64,000 bases of DNA. Origin: Zonotrichia leucophrys gambelii (taxonomy: Eukaryota; Chordata; Aves; Passeriformes; Passerellidae). Of this stretch, positions 12,101 to 26,315 are shown piece by piece. Numbering within the stretch: position 1 is the first letter of the stretch; the number at the start of each line of letters is the position of its first letter. A program made the translations under genes and the position numbers. The DNA is taken from the NCBI RefSeq assembly GCF_028769735.1, contig NC_088171.1:145783917-145847916 (forward strand), read 5' to 3'. Under the pieces are notes generated by a model, which was given only the letters and a program-made list of their open reading frames with translations, made no database searches and was not told where the DNA came from.

Positions 12101-15100
12101 CATCTGAAGAACAGCAGGAGAATTTGTGAATTTGAAGCTGCTCTTTATGACCTTCAATTGATCTTGGATGTGAAGAAAATCTAATCATTAATCGGAACTC
12201 CATGACCTGCATGTGGGTTTGGATTTTGCAAAAGAGCTAAACTAAAACCTGTGCAGTTTCTTTCCTACAGCAAACATCTCCCTTCCTAAAAAAGGATGAA
12301 TCAGTAAAATTTCAGTTAAAAATTCAGTTCTATAGGTACTTCATGCTGCAAGCACCATTTGTTTTCTGGCCCTGGGAACGCAGTTGATTGAATGATCCTT
12401 TAAATCTCTTACCTAAATCTGCTGCAGCTCCTTGGAGAGAGTCCATGAATTTTGGTGGGTGTTTTAGCTCCTGAGGGAGTAATTTCCTGAGCAGTAAAAG
12501 ATGCAATGCAGATTTGCATGGGACAGAGGCTGTCCCAGGTGCATGAGTGTCACTTTGTGATATGGCCAGAGGTCTGTGTATGGCATCAATCCAGGCTGGC
12601 AATATCTGTAGGAGGTGAGATAAGGGGACTACCACCCCCCTTGCCTTGCCTGCTGTAACTAGAGATGAGGCTTTCCAGCCTGATTTTCATATCTTGGGCC
12701 AAGATATCAAGGCCTGGAGTCCTTGCCCAGTTATGTTCAGACAGACCTCTCCCTCAAATCAGAGGGATAAGAAAATGTGAAGTCAGGGTGAAGAGCCAAT
12801 TGCCTTTTAACCACATTTCCTTCTTGAAATCGACTCCACACCGCGCCTGTGTGACGGATGACTGCTGGCACTGGAGCCAGCACACAGCAGGAATGACAGC
12901 TGGAAGTTTGCAGGACACATTCCCACTTTCCTGGGCCCCTCCTGTGGGAGAGAGATGTGTTTGCAATGCAGCTGTGGCTGAATGCTGCTCCAAAAGGCAG
13001 GCCTGGGTACAGGCTGCAGGGTTTGACCATCAGACCCTGCTCAGCTGGCCAAGGGTTTTGTGAATGCATCACCTGTCAGAGCTGGGCAGATGGCAAATTT
13101 TAGTGTTTCAATTTGTCTTGTATTTCATTATCCCCTTAACTTTTTAATTTGACTGCTCTAATAAAATAATCAAATATTATGAGGCTTGTTTTTTCTGCTT
13201 GGTAGGCAAACATCACAGATATTGAATTGCAATGCAAAGGCAAATACTTGGGATCATCAAGATATCCTGTATCCATAGTGATCCATTTATAATGCATTAA
13301 AGTTATAGTGCTATAGGCTAGTTTAACTGTTCAAACACATTATGAGGAATGTTCCAGGTAACTCCATCCTGGGAATGATAGATAATTCAGAAAGTGATGT
13401 GCTCAGGGAGCATAAAAAGCAAAATAAGTTGTCATTAATAGTTTTAATAGGTGATCAGAGATTTTGGCATCCTGAAGGCAACATTAATTTAGTCTTCCAA
13501 CTATTTTGTTTTATTTACTGCTCAACTTCCTTGAAAAAAATATGAAAAATAATTTGAAGGGGCACATTTCTTGCTAAAGACAGTGTTTGTTTTGCTTTCC
13601 AACATACAAACTTAATGGAGACAAGAAACAAATCTTTGCCTTTATGTTCTATGAAATAGGAAAATCATTTTGCAGTAATTTTTGCTTCCTACTTTTGGTG
13701 GAAATGTTTATTAACAGGCTTGGAGCCCTGATGGACCCAGGTAAAGCTTAACAATGTCTGACAAGCCATTCACAGTAAAACTGGTTAATGTCACCTTCAC
13801 TTAGCTGGGATGATTTAACTTCTCTTGCCCCTTAGCCCATTATGTCAAAGAGGTAACAATAAATACTTGGGAAATAAAAATTAGCTTTACTTCTGTGTTC
13901 AAATGGAAGCAATGCAATAAACAAAACCTGTTCATTTTATATACATTGCTTAAACCAGGAAATTTTCTTTTTCCAGCAAAACTCTGTACTGGATAGACAA
14001 CCTAATCCCACAGCATTTACTCAGGGAAATGCCCACAGGGCTGGAGATCCCTAATGCACAGGAAAAGTCACAAATTATTCTCTTTTCTGAATGATATTGG
14101 AAAGCCTTTGCAGGTTCATTGAATCTATTTCTGTCCCATAGGTTTCTCTTCCAGGTATATAAAAAAATTATAATCAAAGACAGCCAAAAATGTCCTAAAT
14201 TATTAATTTTAACTCTGCTGTCTTCAAAGATGTGAGTGGAGAAAATAGAAAAAACAGCAAATGAACAATAGACATCATGAACTTTAGCTTCTAATTTTTT
14301 TGCCTGTCCTTGTGGGGAGAACTTCCAAAAGAAACTGCCCTATTAAAAATTAATCCATATTTTAAGCCATTATGTTTTGTAAAAAACATATTCCTATGCT
14401 TACCATGGATAATTTAAATATTAATAAGTGGCAGAAGTTACTAATTACTGTGATCATTAAGTAATTATGCAATATTAAATTCAGGTATATCCAAAAGAGG
14501 GCTAAAACTACCACACATTTAAAACCTGTATTGAATATTACTTAAGTCTGCCAGAATTACTTGATTTCTCTGTACAGAAAAATATCATTTAAATAAACAG
14601 GATGTGGTTTTCAACCAGAGATTCCATTATCTTCCATCAACTTGTATTTTACCTGGTTACAGGAAAAACATAAAAAAAAATTCCCATCCAGACTTGCACT
14701 GCCTTTCCAGCAATGCTGTAAAAGTGCCATGTCCTAAATGTGAAGTTTATTTCCCCCAGATTTTGATGTGTTGTTATTTTCTCACAAATCATCTACTTGG
14801 AGTGGAGCAGAGATCAGAGGATGTGATGATGAGATAAAACTCCAGAGGAAGGAAAGGGTTTTTCCACTTAGGGGCTTTTATAAATCTTTTTCTCCACTAT
14901 TTTTGGAAGAGAAAAACTGAACTTGTAGGGTTTTGCCACAGTTGTGGCCTGTTTGTAGAACTCTTTCCCAGATCATTTTATTAACTGCTTTATGTAAATT
15001 AATAACACATTCACGTTATAGCTGGAATCTGGTTTTTGCCTTTGTGGCAGGAATTTATCAGCATGTTGTTTTTTTATCTAATCCGCTTCTCTGAGATATT

Positions 15101-16150
15101 TTTTCAGTATTCTCAGGGGCTTATATAAGGTGAAACTCTTTCAAATAGGTCAAATACTTTTTTTCTTCCCTGAAACTATATTTAAGCTTGATTCTGCACA
15201 ATTTTATGTAAGTATCCCTGGAAGATGATATGAATTTTTGTCAGAGGCTTTCTTTTGTGAAGTTGTGTCTGTAACCAAGAAAAGTTTCCAAATTAACATG
15301 TTTACTTCCAAAGCAGTTGCATGAGTAACTCCTTATGGCATTTTATGACTGTGCTACGTTTATGTAAGTTATTAAATATTCAGTTTACTTGCAGAAAATA
15401 AAGCACTTTTAAGGAGAGCTCAGAAAAAGAGGCCCAAGTTCTTAAAGATGACTAAAATTCCCACCCCTATGAAGACACATAACAGGATGGAATTAACCAG
15501 TCTGAAAGAATCCTTCCTCATAACTCTCTGGATATAAAGATTTAAACTCTCCAAAAAGAATTCTTTTAACAAGTCTCCTAGGTGTTTGTACTGCTTCAAG
15601 AAATGACCTTGCATTGGGATCTCTGCTTCCATTTAGCTGCTCCCAGCACTCAAGCTCATTTGTCCTGATGCAGAGTGGACTGCACTCCAGGTAATGAGAG
15701 GAGGGGCAAAGGAGCAGTTTTGTGACTTGTTTTTATGACTAGATGTACTAGCCATTACCTAGAAGCCCCTCTCTAGCATTCTGACTGAAGTGGGCACAAA
15801 TATTCTATATTTTGTTTGGTAGCAGATTTCCAAATCAAAAGCAATCATATCTCTGATATCATATCTATGATTGTCCTGTTTGTCCAATGATATTTGTCTT
15901 ATTCTTTGGTAAAAACCAAGCAACAACAAATTGGTTTGTTTATACCCTGACCAAATATATCAGAATTTATGAGATGACATTTGCAGTCCATTTGCATCCT
16001 TCACATTAACAGTTTCTGTTACAGATTATGCATAAACCACAAAACATTAAAATGTTTGCATGCATTTTTCAAAAGATATAAGGAAAAAATATTAAAGAAA
16101 GTTAGAGCACAGTTGGATTCTATAAAAACTGCTTTTTAGAGTCTTTCCTC
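9181..16150. other. Intergenic, no gene seen
   Basis: Mostly AT-rich. Slightly GC-richer segments at about 10350-10520, 12380-12660 and 12680-13080 contain overlapping frames up to 132 codons on both strands. None has a domain, consistent splice signals or a continuation into a neighbouring exon. A pyrimidine run (CT-rich) occurs at 10312-10332. No known repeat family is recognised in this stretch. Confidence 0.65.
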
Positions 16151-16158
16151 AATGCACT

Positions 16159-16258
16159 CTTCTGTAATAAATATTATTTTATGAGTCTTCTAGGGTCATA
16201 TAATAAATATAATAAATAAGACTTCTGTAATGAATATTACATTATTATCCTTCTAGGC
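16159..16258. repeat. Imperfect 37-bp direct duplication
   Basis: Segments 16159-16195 and 16222-16258 align without gaps with 7 differences over 37 bases, both starting cttctgtaat and both containing cttctagg near the end. The spacer is TAATAAATA-rich. This is probably an old local duplication in AT-rich sequence. Confidence 0.7.
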
Positions 16259-16375
16259 ATTTGGATTGTTCCTATGAGATAGTTAGCTGAAAACTTCTAG
16301 AATATCTCAACAGTTAATGAAACAAGCAATCAAACATTATAAGCAAGAAAGTTATTCAGCTTGCAAACATCATAT

Positions 16376-16437
16376 TTTTACTTTTTTCTTTACACTGCAT
16401 AACATTGTATTTTCACTTTATTTTTTACACTGCATAA
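16376..16437. repeat. Imperfect 27-bp direct duplication
   Basis: Segments 16376-16402 and 16411-16437 share the ending tttacactgcataa and differ at 3 of 27 positions, giving a 35-bp period. It lies about 120 bp from the preceding 37-bp duplication, so the neighbourhood has undergone repeated local duplication. Confidence 0.75.
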
Positions 16438-19400
16438 AAGTTCCAGTAAGACTGCAATGACCTGACAAAGAAGACCAAATTATAAAAGGATAAGTAGTTT
16501 GGGTTTTTTTGTGATGTAATTGAGTTCATTCCCTGGGAGAAGAATCATTCAGAAGAAACTTTTTTTTATTGAAATTGTTTCATTGCAGATGTGAAGCAGC
16601 AAAAGACTCCAGGGGGCTTGTAATTTTATGTTCTAAATGATATGAGCAGTAAGAGAGTGAAATTATCATGTGGTTTGTGGGATACAGGGGTTAACTGGGG
16701 AGCTAAACCAGGGAAGAGAACAAGGTTGCTCCAGGGCTGGACCACTGTGGGTAGGAGTGAGTTGACTGAATGGATTTGGAGACTTTGTTCTCTCCTTTTT
16801 CCTGAGATATTCTAAGGATTCATATTTCCAAAAATGTTGCCTGCCTGTGAATAAAGAGGGGAATCTTGTCCAGGGCTGTCAGCCCAGTGCTTCCCATGAA
16901 CAAAGTGTGTGATTGCTTTGCCATAACAAAGAACTGGATTTGGGCTTCATCAAGTGCTTCCATTTCTCTTCTAGCCCATTTTAAACCACAAATCAGCCAC
17001 TGGTCAGTTCTGCCTTTCTTTCCAGCCTTATCTCTTCTAGAGGTGTAATCCCAGGAGAATAACAACAGCCCTGAAGGCTGGTGTGGGTGGTTAACAGATC
17101 ACCACACTCATCCTCAGTGTCTGCTTACAGACCTGACTGACACTGGAAGCGCTGGGTAAACATTTGCCAGTCACCAGAGCAAACAATCAGCAGAGGTGGG
17201 TTGATTTCTGCTATTTATTGTAGCTGTTTTTCTCATGGTATGTGGGGTAATTCCACATCACAAAGAAAGAAGAAAAAACAGGATTCTGTGATCTCATAAT
17301 AACTTGATGCATCCAGCAAACAGAAGATATAACACAGAGGTGTCTTACTCAGCTTAGTTTTAGGGAGGAAAATGTGCAACACACCCAAATAAGAGACTTC
17401 AACACTGTTTTGAGGGAGGATAACCAGGTCTGATATGTGGAAAAAATGTTTTAAAGTTGTTTGGAGGTGTGAATCCAAACAATTTTTCAAGATCTGCTAT
17501 TTTTACAGGATGAACTAATATTTGAGGGCAAGTCCATCAGTTCTAATTTCCATGAAATGAAGGTTCAATCCCATAGCTGGATGTTTGATGAAGGTAGGGT
17601 TTATTGTTACTGCAGATAGTAAATGGTTTGGTAATTTTTGTGAAGACTCAGTTTGCAGCTGGCAAAAAAACCCTGAGCATTGCTGCAGAACTTCTAACAT
17701 GTTCTCAGGCCTATTTTGCAAAGGGGAAGTTGCATCAATGAGGAGACACTGGACTGTGGTATGGCAAGAATTCAGAAAGTGTAGCTGAATTTGATGAAGA
17801 TTTTTAAAGAATGCAGCCATCTCACTTGGTACCAGGCCATACTTACCCCAATATTACTCCATTGACTTAAACACACATACATTTGGCTCACTGTTAATGA
17901 AACTGTTTTATTTTTTTCTGTAATATTTAGTTCTGCAGCTATCCTCTGAGTGCCAGGAGGAATGTGCCTGGTGCTGGGAAGAGTACAGGACATGTTGGGT
18001 TTGGCTGGGATGACTGTTTTGGTTGCTCACTGAGTGCTCTTATGTATTCTTGCTCTTGCATTCAGCTTCTTCAGAGCTGTGACTTGAGAGAGTTTTTAAA
18101 TATATTCACAAGAAATCTGTAACTGTGGACTGAAAACTTCTGAAAACTCAAAGCTTTCTTACACAGATTTTACAAAAAGCCCAAATGAGAGTCATGGAAA
18201 AACTGTATTTGGAATAATACTGCTTTCTGACAAGATGTGTTTTCTGGGGAGAATGGTGAATTATCTCTAATATTTCCTAAGGCACTGACCTCAGTGCTGA
18301 TGTAGCACACACAGCCACCACTCTCCTCACTGAGTAGGGAAGCCACCATTTCATTTATTGCTGTGATTAATGTTGTATTGTGTTATTTTTCAAAGCCCAA
18401 AGTCCAAAGCTTTCTAATTCTCCTAATTTCAGAGTTCAGCATAAAAGCATGAAAAACCAAGGGCTGCAGAACCAAAAGAAAACTGTCAAGAAGAGGAAAA
18501 AAACAAAGACAGAGAAGAAATGTTGTTCAAATATAGTTCGACTTTATCAGATAAGCCATGGGTGCTGAGTGACTTAGAGATTTGTAGCCCCCACAATTCT
18601 CAGGTGAAGAGAGAATGGAGACCCCCATGGTTGTGCACACCTCAAATCCCTTTCCCAAAGGGAGTTGCAGGCTTGTCCTGACTCTGGACACTTCTTGAGG
18701 GGCTGAATGTCCCCCAAGGTGTGGAGGAGAGCACTCCCTTGGCTGATACAGCTGCTTCCATCCACAATTCACATTTCTGAGAAACCACATGGAGGACACA
18801 GGGACTGCAGAGTCATTGCTCAATGTACTGAAGAAAACTTCGACAGAAGACAGTAAAACAATAGTGAAGATGGGTGTGGATGATAATGAAGACTACACTT
18901 ACAAATTAGCACATCTCCCTGAAGTTTACTAAGCCCTTGGGCACCTAAAGCTGAGGAACTGTTTTCTATCATAAGGGTGATTGAGAAACTCATGTGTGGC
19001 TAACCCAGAAACTTGATTAATTCACCACCTCAGTTGTACATCAAGCCCAGAAGAAATCAATGAGTAGTGCAGAAGCTGAAAAGCCAACAGCTGAGCTCAG
19101 AAAACAGGATCTAACTAAATTGCACCACATAACCCTGAACTCTTATTAACTTCCAAACCAGAGCATTACGTTTCCCAATCCTCTTTCAAATCCAGTAATG
19201 ATTTTCAGTTCTCTTCACCATACAGAAAATGGTGAAGATATGGATTTTTACATTTCAAGCATCTTCTGATTTCTGATTAAGGCATCATCACCTTTTCCGA
19301 GAAGACCAGTTCACCTTAGTTTTTGAAAATTACCTTGAAAAGAACAAAAAGTTATCCCAGAATTTTCATCAAAATCCAAGTTTATAAGTACCTTTTTTTT

Positions 19401-22400
19401 TTTTTAATAAGTACAGCTTGTTTTATGAGTACAGCTTTATCTGTCAGACTGAATGCAGAGGCAGGGCTCTTGTGCAAAGAACATCTCACAGTATGGCACC
19501 CTTGCCCAAACTTCTGGGCAAGAGTATAAAATTATACTCAATTCTGACTCTCATTTTTATTCAAATGATGAATAGGAAATCAACACTGTATACTGTGCTT
19601 CAGGGTATCTTCATCAGAAGACTATTTGTATCCAGAAGTGTAGATAAACTAAACCTCAATTAACCAAATCTGGTTATAATCCTTCCCTATGGGCACTCAG
19701 CATATTTAAAAAGAGGTAGCACTGCAACTTGTTAATTTAGCTAAAAAAGAGCAATAAAACTGTCTGCTTAAGAAGAAAAAGCAAAGCTAATTGTCTCTGC
19801 CTGCTGGATTCCTGAAATCTTCTGGACTACCCTAAGTCTTTATTGCATCAGCCCCACTGATTTCATGTTCCAGGGTTGGTCTTCAGACCTAGATAGTCCA
19901 TTTGGTTCACAGTTCACAACTGGGCATACAGCTTTGCTTTCATTGAAATGGTTTTACCTATTTCCAGTATTTCTCTTACTTTTTTGCAAGTCAGTGGCAA
20001 AGATTTCAAGAAAATAAATATTTCAAATAAGTACTGTCAGCTTCTGGGGCTGAACTTACCTCTATGTATACAGCATTCTCTATCCACTAAGAAAAGACCT
20101 GTTTCCATGATTTATATTTTCTTTATGGAGCAGAGTGCTCAAAATAGATGTGTATATATCAGTATGCCTTAAGGATGCACAGTTGCCTGTACTACTGTGA
20201 CACAGGATAGAAGCAGGATTCCTCACATTACATGGTGGTTGTTTTATTCCCAGCAGCTCTAAAGTCCCATTTTGACCCTTGATAATGCCCTTGCTTCCCT
20301 CATCACTTAAGACTATCACTTCTGTGAGTAGCAGTAGCATTTTAGCTCATGAACTCACAACACTGTAAGTATAAGGAAAATTGTCCCCCAGACCCAGCAC
20401 AAAGCCGAAGGAAAGCCATTGTGCTGTTAGTCTGTCATTGGATCACTTCCTATCAAGACTTTCTACATCTAAGATATTTTAGATGCAATAAAAAGCAGCA
20501 TTACATGTGCCAGTACTTGTTGGAAAGCTGTTTAGTCTATGGCTAAAATAATGACACTGGATTTAGGAAGAGCCCAAATCCTCAGTCACACAGTGTTATT
20601 GATCAAGACTAAAGAATCTGAATTGAATAAAGAATCTGGTCAAGTAAATTACCTGCTCATGCCAGCTGTTCACTCTAATTTTGTGATTTCCACCAGTGTT
20701 GCATATACATATTTAAACTCTTCTTTAAATGTTTTCTGCCTCAAAGAAAAAGGCTTACCAAACTTCCACTTAGAAATTGAGCACCTGATATAGCATTGCA
20801 TTTCAATACCCAATTGTTGTCTCAAATCATTTTTTGCTGTGAATAATAAAGCTCCAAGGAGATTTTACTCCAACATTATCTTTGTCAATTTTAAGTTAAT
20901 TTGCCTGCAGGTCTATGACAGATGCTGTTATATCTCATTGGATCCTGAGGTTTTATGAGTGATTTCTGAATTAAAAAAAAAAATCCCCAACAACTATTTT
21001 AAGCACCAGTCAGGTTTTATCTCAAACTGCTTTTTACAGGGGAAAAAATGATTGGTTTTGACAATTTCAAGAGTATACTTTTAAAAATAACTGTCAGTGT
21101 AACAGGGGTGGGCTTGCATTTTGGAATTATACTGCAGTAACTGCTCTTAAATCTTTCACTGCTGTATTTTTCGGTGTTGAAGCTGTTTATGGTATGATGT
21201 GGAAAAAGAGACAAATTCCCAGTCTGACTCTGACCCAACACAAATCAAGAGCAGCTCTTGCTAAAGCTCATTATGAGATTGGTGAAATAGAGAGCAGATT
21301 GCAGCCCAGCCTGACTCCTAAACAGTGTCAAGTGTGGAAGCACTTTTAATGGATTTGGATAACCATTCATCTGAGCATTGTGATTCATGGCTCTGTCAAA
21401 GATGCCATGCCACCTTTCCCCAGATTTTTTTCTTTTTAATTTTTTTTTATTTTAATAAAGACCAGTGTAGCATTTTAATGGGAATTAGCTCATGAGTAAG
21501 AAAGGAAATATGTTTCCTGTGAGGAAATTTGAGTGAAAGTTAAGGACAAATTTTTTGTGTGAATCCGCTGGTTTGGCCCACACCAGCCATAAATGAGCAA
21601 GAGAGCTGTCCAGGGGAAAATGAGAATTTACCCAACAGCTTGCATGGTCTGAAGGTTACACACAGCTGCACCTGCCTGTCCATGGGATATTGCAACAACA
21701 GAGAGAAAGAAAATGTTTTCTAATCCAGACTTGCAACCTTTAAAGTTCTCTGAAGGAAGGGGATGCCTTCAGAATCTGTCAGAAGACTAGATATTTGGCT
21801 GACATCAGGAGAGACTGCATGGAAATCTGGTTGCTGGATTTAGCAAAGGAAAATAAATTTATCTTGCCTGATAGGAATTTCCTAGAATGACATTGCAAGC
21901 GTAAGAGTAATTTCTATTTTCTGATTAATTTCTAATATGATAACAAGTCTTGCCCTGGACTAGTGAAAAAAAAATTTAAAAGTTTTGTTTAAATCAGTCC
22001 AGTTCCCAAAAAGTGTTTTTCTGCTGTGAAGGAATTTTGTCTGAAAGTTTGTCTGAAATTTTGGGATACCAAGTCAGAACCAACACTTTGCACAGGAGAT
22101 GGTGGATTTGTGTCTCCGGGGATCCAGGTGAGGGGACAGACAGCAGGTGGCACGTGGTGGGGTTTCAGTGCCAGCCTGTCCATGGCACAAAGGGCCCCTC
22201 TCACTGCTGTCCAGCTCTGTAGATGTTTTCCTTCAAATCACACAGAAGGAAAGGGACAAGAGAAGCCATGCATGGGTATGAGCTGCTTTTCTCAGAAAGC
22301 TGTAGAACCTCTTGATGTGGAAACAGGCCCTTCAGCCAGGCACTAGGATGGAGATGATCCCAGACATCCCATCTCCTGGAAAGGTGGACAGAGTTTATTA

Positions 22401-22951
22401 TTCACTGGTGTTAGTTCTTTATCACTGGGCTTTCATGTCCCCATTTCCTTAGGGAGCCTTTCCACAGAGGCTCAGAAAACAGCAATTCAATGCACTCCAT
22501 GACCAGTTTTGGGATTACCACTCTTGGTTCTCCTCTTTTCCCAGGCTCCAACTGTGCATCCTCAGTTGCCCAAAAAGGCAAATATTCCTCTTCTACTGTG
22601 TCTTCTGCTGGGACTGGCTTAGATTCCTCTGTCATTCCAATTTTAAATCAGATCAGTGGTCTGTTTTGACCAATAGTCTGCTTCCATCTGTGAGCAGCAT
22701 GAGAAGTTTCCACCATATTTCCTAATTCTTCCATATTTGTTTATCAGGGTAATTCCACGTGGTCCTGGACAGCAGAAAAAATATGTCATTCAGTCAGAAA
22801 CAGTTAAATTTACCAAATGCTTTTTCACTCAGCAGAGGATCCACACTCAACTAAATTTCCTGAAACTGAAGTCAAACAAGCTCCCCATTCATGCAAAAAC
22901 TTGATGTTTTGTCTGTTTTAAATTTCAAGTTATAGAAGTATCTCAAATTAA
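16438..22951. other. Intergenic, no gene seen
   Basis: AT-rich unique sequence with scattered open frames of at most about 106 codons and no recognisable protein. A T13 run lies at 19393-19405. Slightly GC-richer patches at 18590-18800 and 22080-22350 do not resemble any family I recognise. A 74-codon minus-strand frame at 22411-22635 has an acidic beginning, but no domain or homolog is evident. Confidence 0.65.
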
Positions 22952-22978
22952 TGAAAGGATTATATTATAATCCTTTCA
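22952..22978. repeat. 27-bp perfect palindrome
   Basis: The 13-bp arm tgaaaggattata (22952-22964) is the exact reverse complement of tataatcctttca (22966-22978), separated by the single base T at 22965. The structure is AT-rich and could extrude as a cruciform. There is no flanking repeat that explains it. Confidence 0.95.
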
Positions 22979-24149
22979 AATATTTCTGTGTGCACATTGT
23001 GTGTTGCATCCATGGCTGCTTTGATTTGAGGCTGAATAAAAATGTCTGCAGAAAGTGGCTGTTTTTCTCAAAAACATTCTATTTTCAGTAGGAAACGAAT
23101 AATTTATGACAAGATTTTTTTTTTCTATTTGAGTAAAGAAAATGCTTGAAGTGTTGATGAAAATCCTCCAAAAAAAAAAGCTTTTATTTTTTAAGCAGAT
23201 CACAGCAGTTCATATCTTCCAAATCTCAGTCAACTTAACTAGTCAGCAGCATTTGCTTGATAGGCAGTAGAAAGATTATCTCTTCTACAATTTGTCCTGT
23301 TTAGAGACAGCTGAAGGATAATTGTGGAACACACTGTGGAAACACCTCTTTTTCCACACATGACAGAGGAAAGCTGGATGACTTATAAACTAGACCCCAA
23401 ATTTTTAGATGTCTTAAGGTAAGTGAAGAATTTTCCAGTCTTAAGTGTGATATATTTAAAGACAGAATTGGATTTTTTTATGTTTTACGGTCCTTTCTAT
23501 GCCTTAATTGTACTTATTTTCCAAGGGAAACTAAACCAGACCAGATTATTGCAGGATGCTGATGACAGTGGAACAATGTTCCTGTTCCTCCATCTTTTAT
23601 CTGCCTCCAAACAACAGTAAAATTTCTGCTGCAGTCATAACAGAAGCTAAACATGCATAAACTCAGTATGGCTGCATAAACAAGATGACTTGCAGCATTA
23701 TAGTGAGCAAACATCAATATATGTGGGTTTTCTTTTATTTTTTTACTCTTCAAGGCAACTCTGACTTGCAGATCTCCTGAAAAAGTCACACAGTGCAATG
23801 TCCTTAATGCTTCCTGTTACTGTTAATGGAGAAGCTGGAAAATGCTTTCCCCACCAGTGAACAGGCCTTGCACACACATTTGTCTTTACAGTAATGTAAC
23901 AGAACTCTTTGCCTTTAACACAGAATTAGTGATTCATAAGAATTGTAGCAATCAGTTCTCAACCAAATCTTGCTGCTTAGTCCAGCCTTATTTTCCAGGC
24001 TGGGGCCAAACCAGCAGAGTTTTCAACCCAAGCCAGGCTGTGTACATAACACCTCAGCAACCTGAGAAATGAGAGCCTTGAGATGGGAAAGGGCAGTCAG
24101 AGTGTGCGAGAGCTGTAGAAACACCCACTTAAAATAATACAATGTCCTG
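22979..24149. other. Intergenic, no gene seen
   Basis: AT-rich sequence with short runs of T (23116 region) and A (23171 region). Frames of up to 94 codons are open but carry no domain. No repeat family or RNA gene recognised. Confidence 0.7.
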
Positions 24150-24570
24150 TATTTGAAGGAACCCACAATGGTCAAACCAGGTCCAGTTCCTGGCCCTGCA
24201 CAGGATCACCCCAAGGACCTTGCCATGTGCTTGAGAGCATTGTCCAAGTGCTTCTTGAGCTCTGTCAGGCTTCGTGGAGTGGCCACTTCCCTGGGGAGCC
24301 TGTTCCAGTGCCCAACCACCCTCTGGGGGAAGAACCTTTTCCTGATATCCAACCTACATTTCCCTGAGAGAGCTTCAAGTCTTTTCCTTTGTTCCTGTCA
24401 CAGTTCACCAGAGAGGAGAGATCAGTGTCTGCCCCTCTTCTTCCCCTCATGAGGAAGTTTTAACTGCAATGAGCTCTCCCCTGAGTCTCCTCTTTTCCAG
24501 GCTGAACAGATCAAATGACCTCAACCTGTTATGGTTTCCCCTCCAGACCCTTCACCATTTTCATGGCATT
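24150..24570 (-). repeat. CR1 LINE 3' end, well preserved, 5'-truncated
   Basis: Reading the plus strand, the order of blocks is that of an antisense CR1: 'ctggccctgcacaggatcaccccaagg', 'tgcttgagagcattgtcca', 'gcctgttccagtgcccaaccaccctctggg', 'gaagaaccttttcctgatatccaac', 'agtctcctcttttccaggctgaacag' and 'cccttcaccattttcatgg' (each only in part). The element lies on the minus strand and covers the 3' untranslated region and a little of the end of ORF2. It is one of the clearest CR1 copies here, so probably younger than the fragments at 521 and 58351. The boundary at the right is approximate. Confidence 0.85.
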
Positions 24571-26315
24571 TTTGCCAAAAGGGTGATTTTGCACATTGGT
24601 GTGGTGAAAGGCAGAAAGGTCAGAACAGCTGCATCTTAATCTTTATGCTTAGAAGGCCCATGACTCAGGATTTTAGAATGAAGGTAACCCCATGTGAGCA
24701 GTTAAATGATTCTCTGTTACATATTAAGAGGAAACAACCTGGCTGTGTGGGCAATACAACCACTAATACATGGCCCAGATACCCATTCCCAGTGCCCTGG
24801 TTCTCCCAGACTTTTCCAAGGTTTTGTATGTGAGATAAGGAGGAGAAGAGAAACTGTTTGCTAATGACTGTGAACACAATCTGGCACACTGAGTTCCCCC
24901 CTTCCCCATCCTCCTCTCTATGTCCACATGGGAGAAAGGCTGATGATGATAACTCAGCTGTGCATATGAAGCTGTCCATGTCTCACATGTGAGACTTTCT
25001 GTGGAGGAAGGAGCCCATAAATAGCACAGCTCTGAGGTGCTGCTGTAAACAGCCTCACAAAACACAGGCTGCTGGCAGAGCAGTGCCGAGCACTCTGTGC
25101 CAATGTGATGCCTGAGTGTTGTCTCTGCTGGCTGCAGATTCCGCTCTATCCCTCTGTTACAAACACTCCCCCCTTGTCCTCTTCAGCTTATGGGGGCTCT
25201 CATCCCATTCCAGCTTCAGCCAGACTGCTCCTGGTGGCCCCTAAAACCCATAAATCCCACATTTTTTGAACAACTAATGCTCTGAGACAAATTTAGTAGG
25301 AGACAGCTTAAAAGTAAACTCTAAACAAGCTTTTTCTGTGCACTTGGAATCTTATTTAATGTGATGGATATTGATCACACCTTAATTCTCTATTAAGCCT
25401 TCCCAGCAGTTTTTAACCCACCTTCCAAGTAGAAGATATTGTATTTTTTAAACATCCAAATGTTATTTTAAGGTTTTCCATCCCTCTCTCTTATTTTCTA
25501 TTTTTTCTTTTTTCAGATCAACTCCTCCATAGATTGTTTGGGTTTTTCATCTTTCAGTTTCAGGAAATATTTTCCCTGGCTCAAATTTTGAAAAATAAAC
25601 AAATTAAAAAACAAAACTCTGAAGAGTGGGAGAACATATTCATGCTTTTCCAAAGAACCTTAACTTCATCTTTTTTAACTGCAGAAAAGAGTATAATTTT
25701 ATAATTCATCTTCCCTTTGCTTTCAGTAGAATAGCATTGAAAACACTGATGTACTTTTAAAGCAGCTGTTGTATCTAAAACAAAATATCTGTACTCTAAA
25801 AGAAATAATTTTATGCAATAAAAAATTTCATTTGTAAATACTATTTCACAGGTCAGCTTAAGAAAGAATATCCTCAACTAGACAGTTCCTTTTCAATAGA
25901 GGATTGTTCTTGAGATTTTTCTTATAAATGTTTCATATGATTTTTTCATCTAAGAAAAAGCAAACGAAACCCTTCAGAGTGTACTGCATAATATTCAACT
26001 CTCCATTTTTGTCCTAATTTTAATGAAAAAAGTCTTCTGTCTATATCATACTGAGACAACTTTGGTTTTCAATACTACACACAAATCTGTAGACAAGCAC
26101 ATTCCTTGCTTTTTGATTTTGGGCCAACCAATTTGTCTCTTCCAGGTTTTTTCATGGTTGCTGTCATGTACAAGTCCATCACTTCACAGGTTGCTACACC
26201 TAAAAAAGCCATTTGGAATTCCCTGAGCAGCAAAATCTCTCTCAGAAGACTCTAATTTCCTTCTGCTCTTGACCAGCACAAAATATGGCCCCATAAATTT
26301 CCTCCTTTGGATGTA
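24571..26315. other. Intergenic, no gene seen
   Basis: Around 25000-25260 base composition is somewhat higher and may hide an old retroelement, but I cannot name one. The segment 25430-25620 is T-rich. Frames up to about 104 codons overlap on both strands with no domain. Confidence 0.6.

Noticed and set aside
22411..22635. Acidic 74-codon minus-strand frame as a possible exon
   Set aside because: No homolog recognised, no clear flanking splice sites and no continuation.
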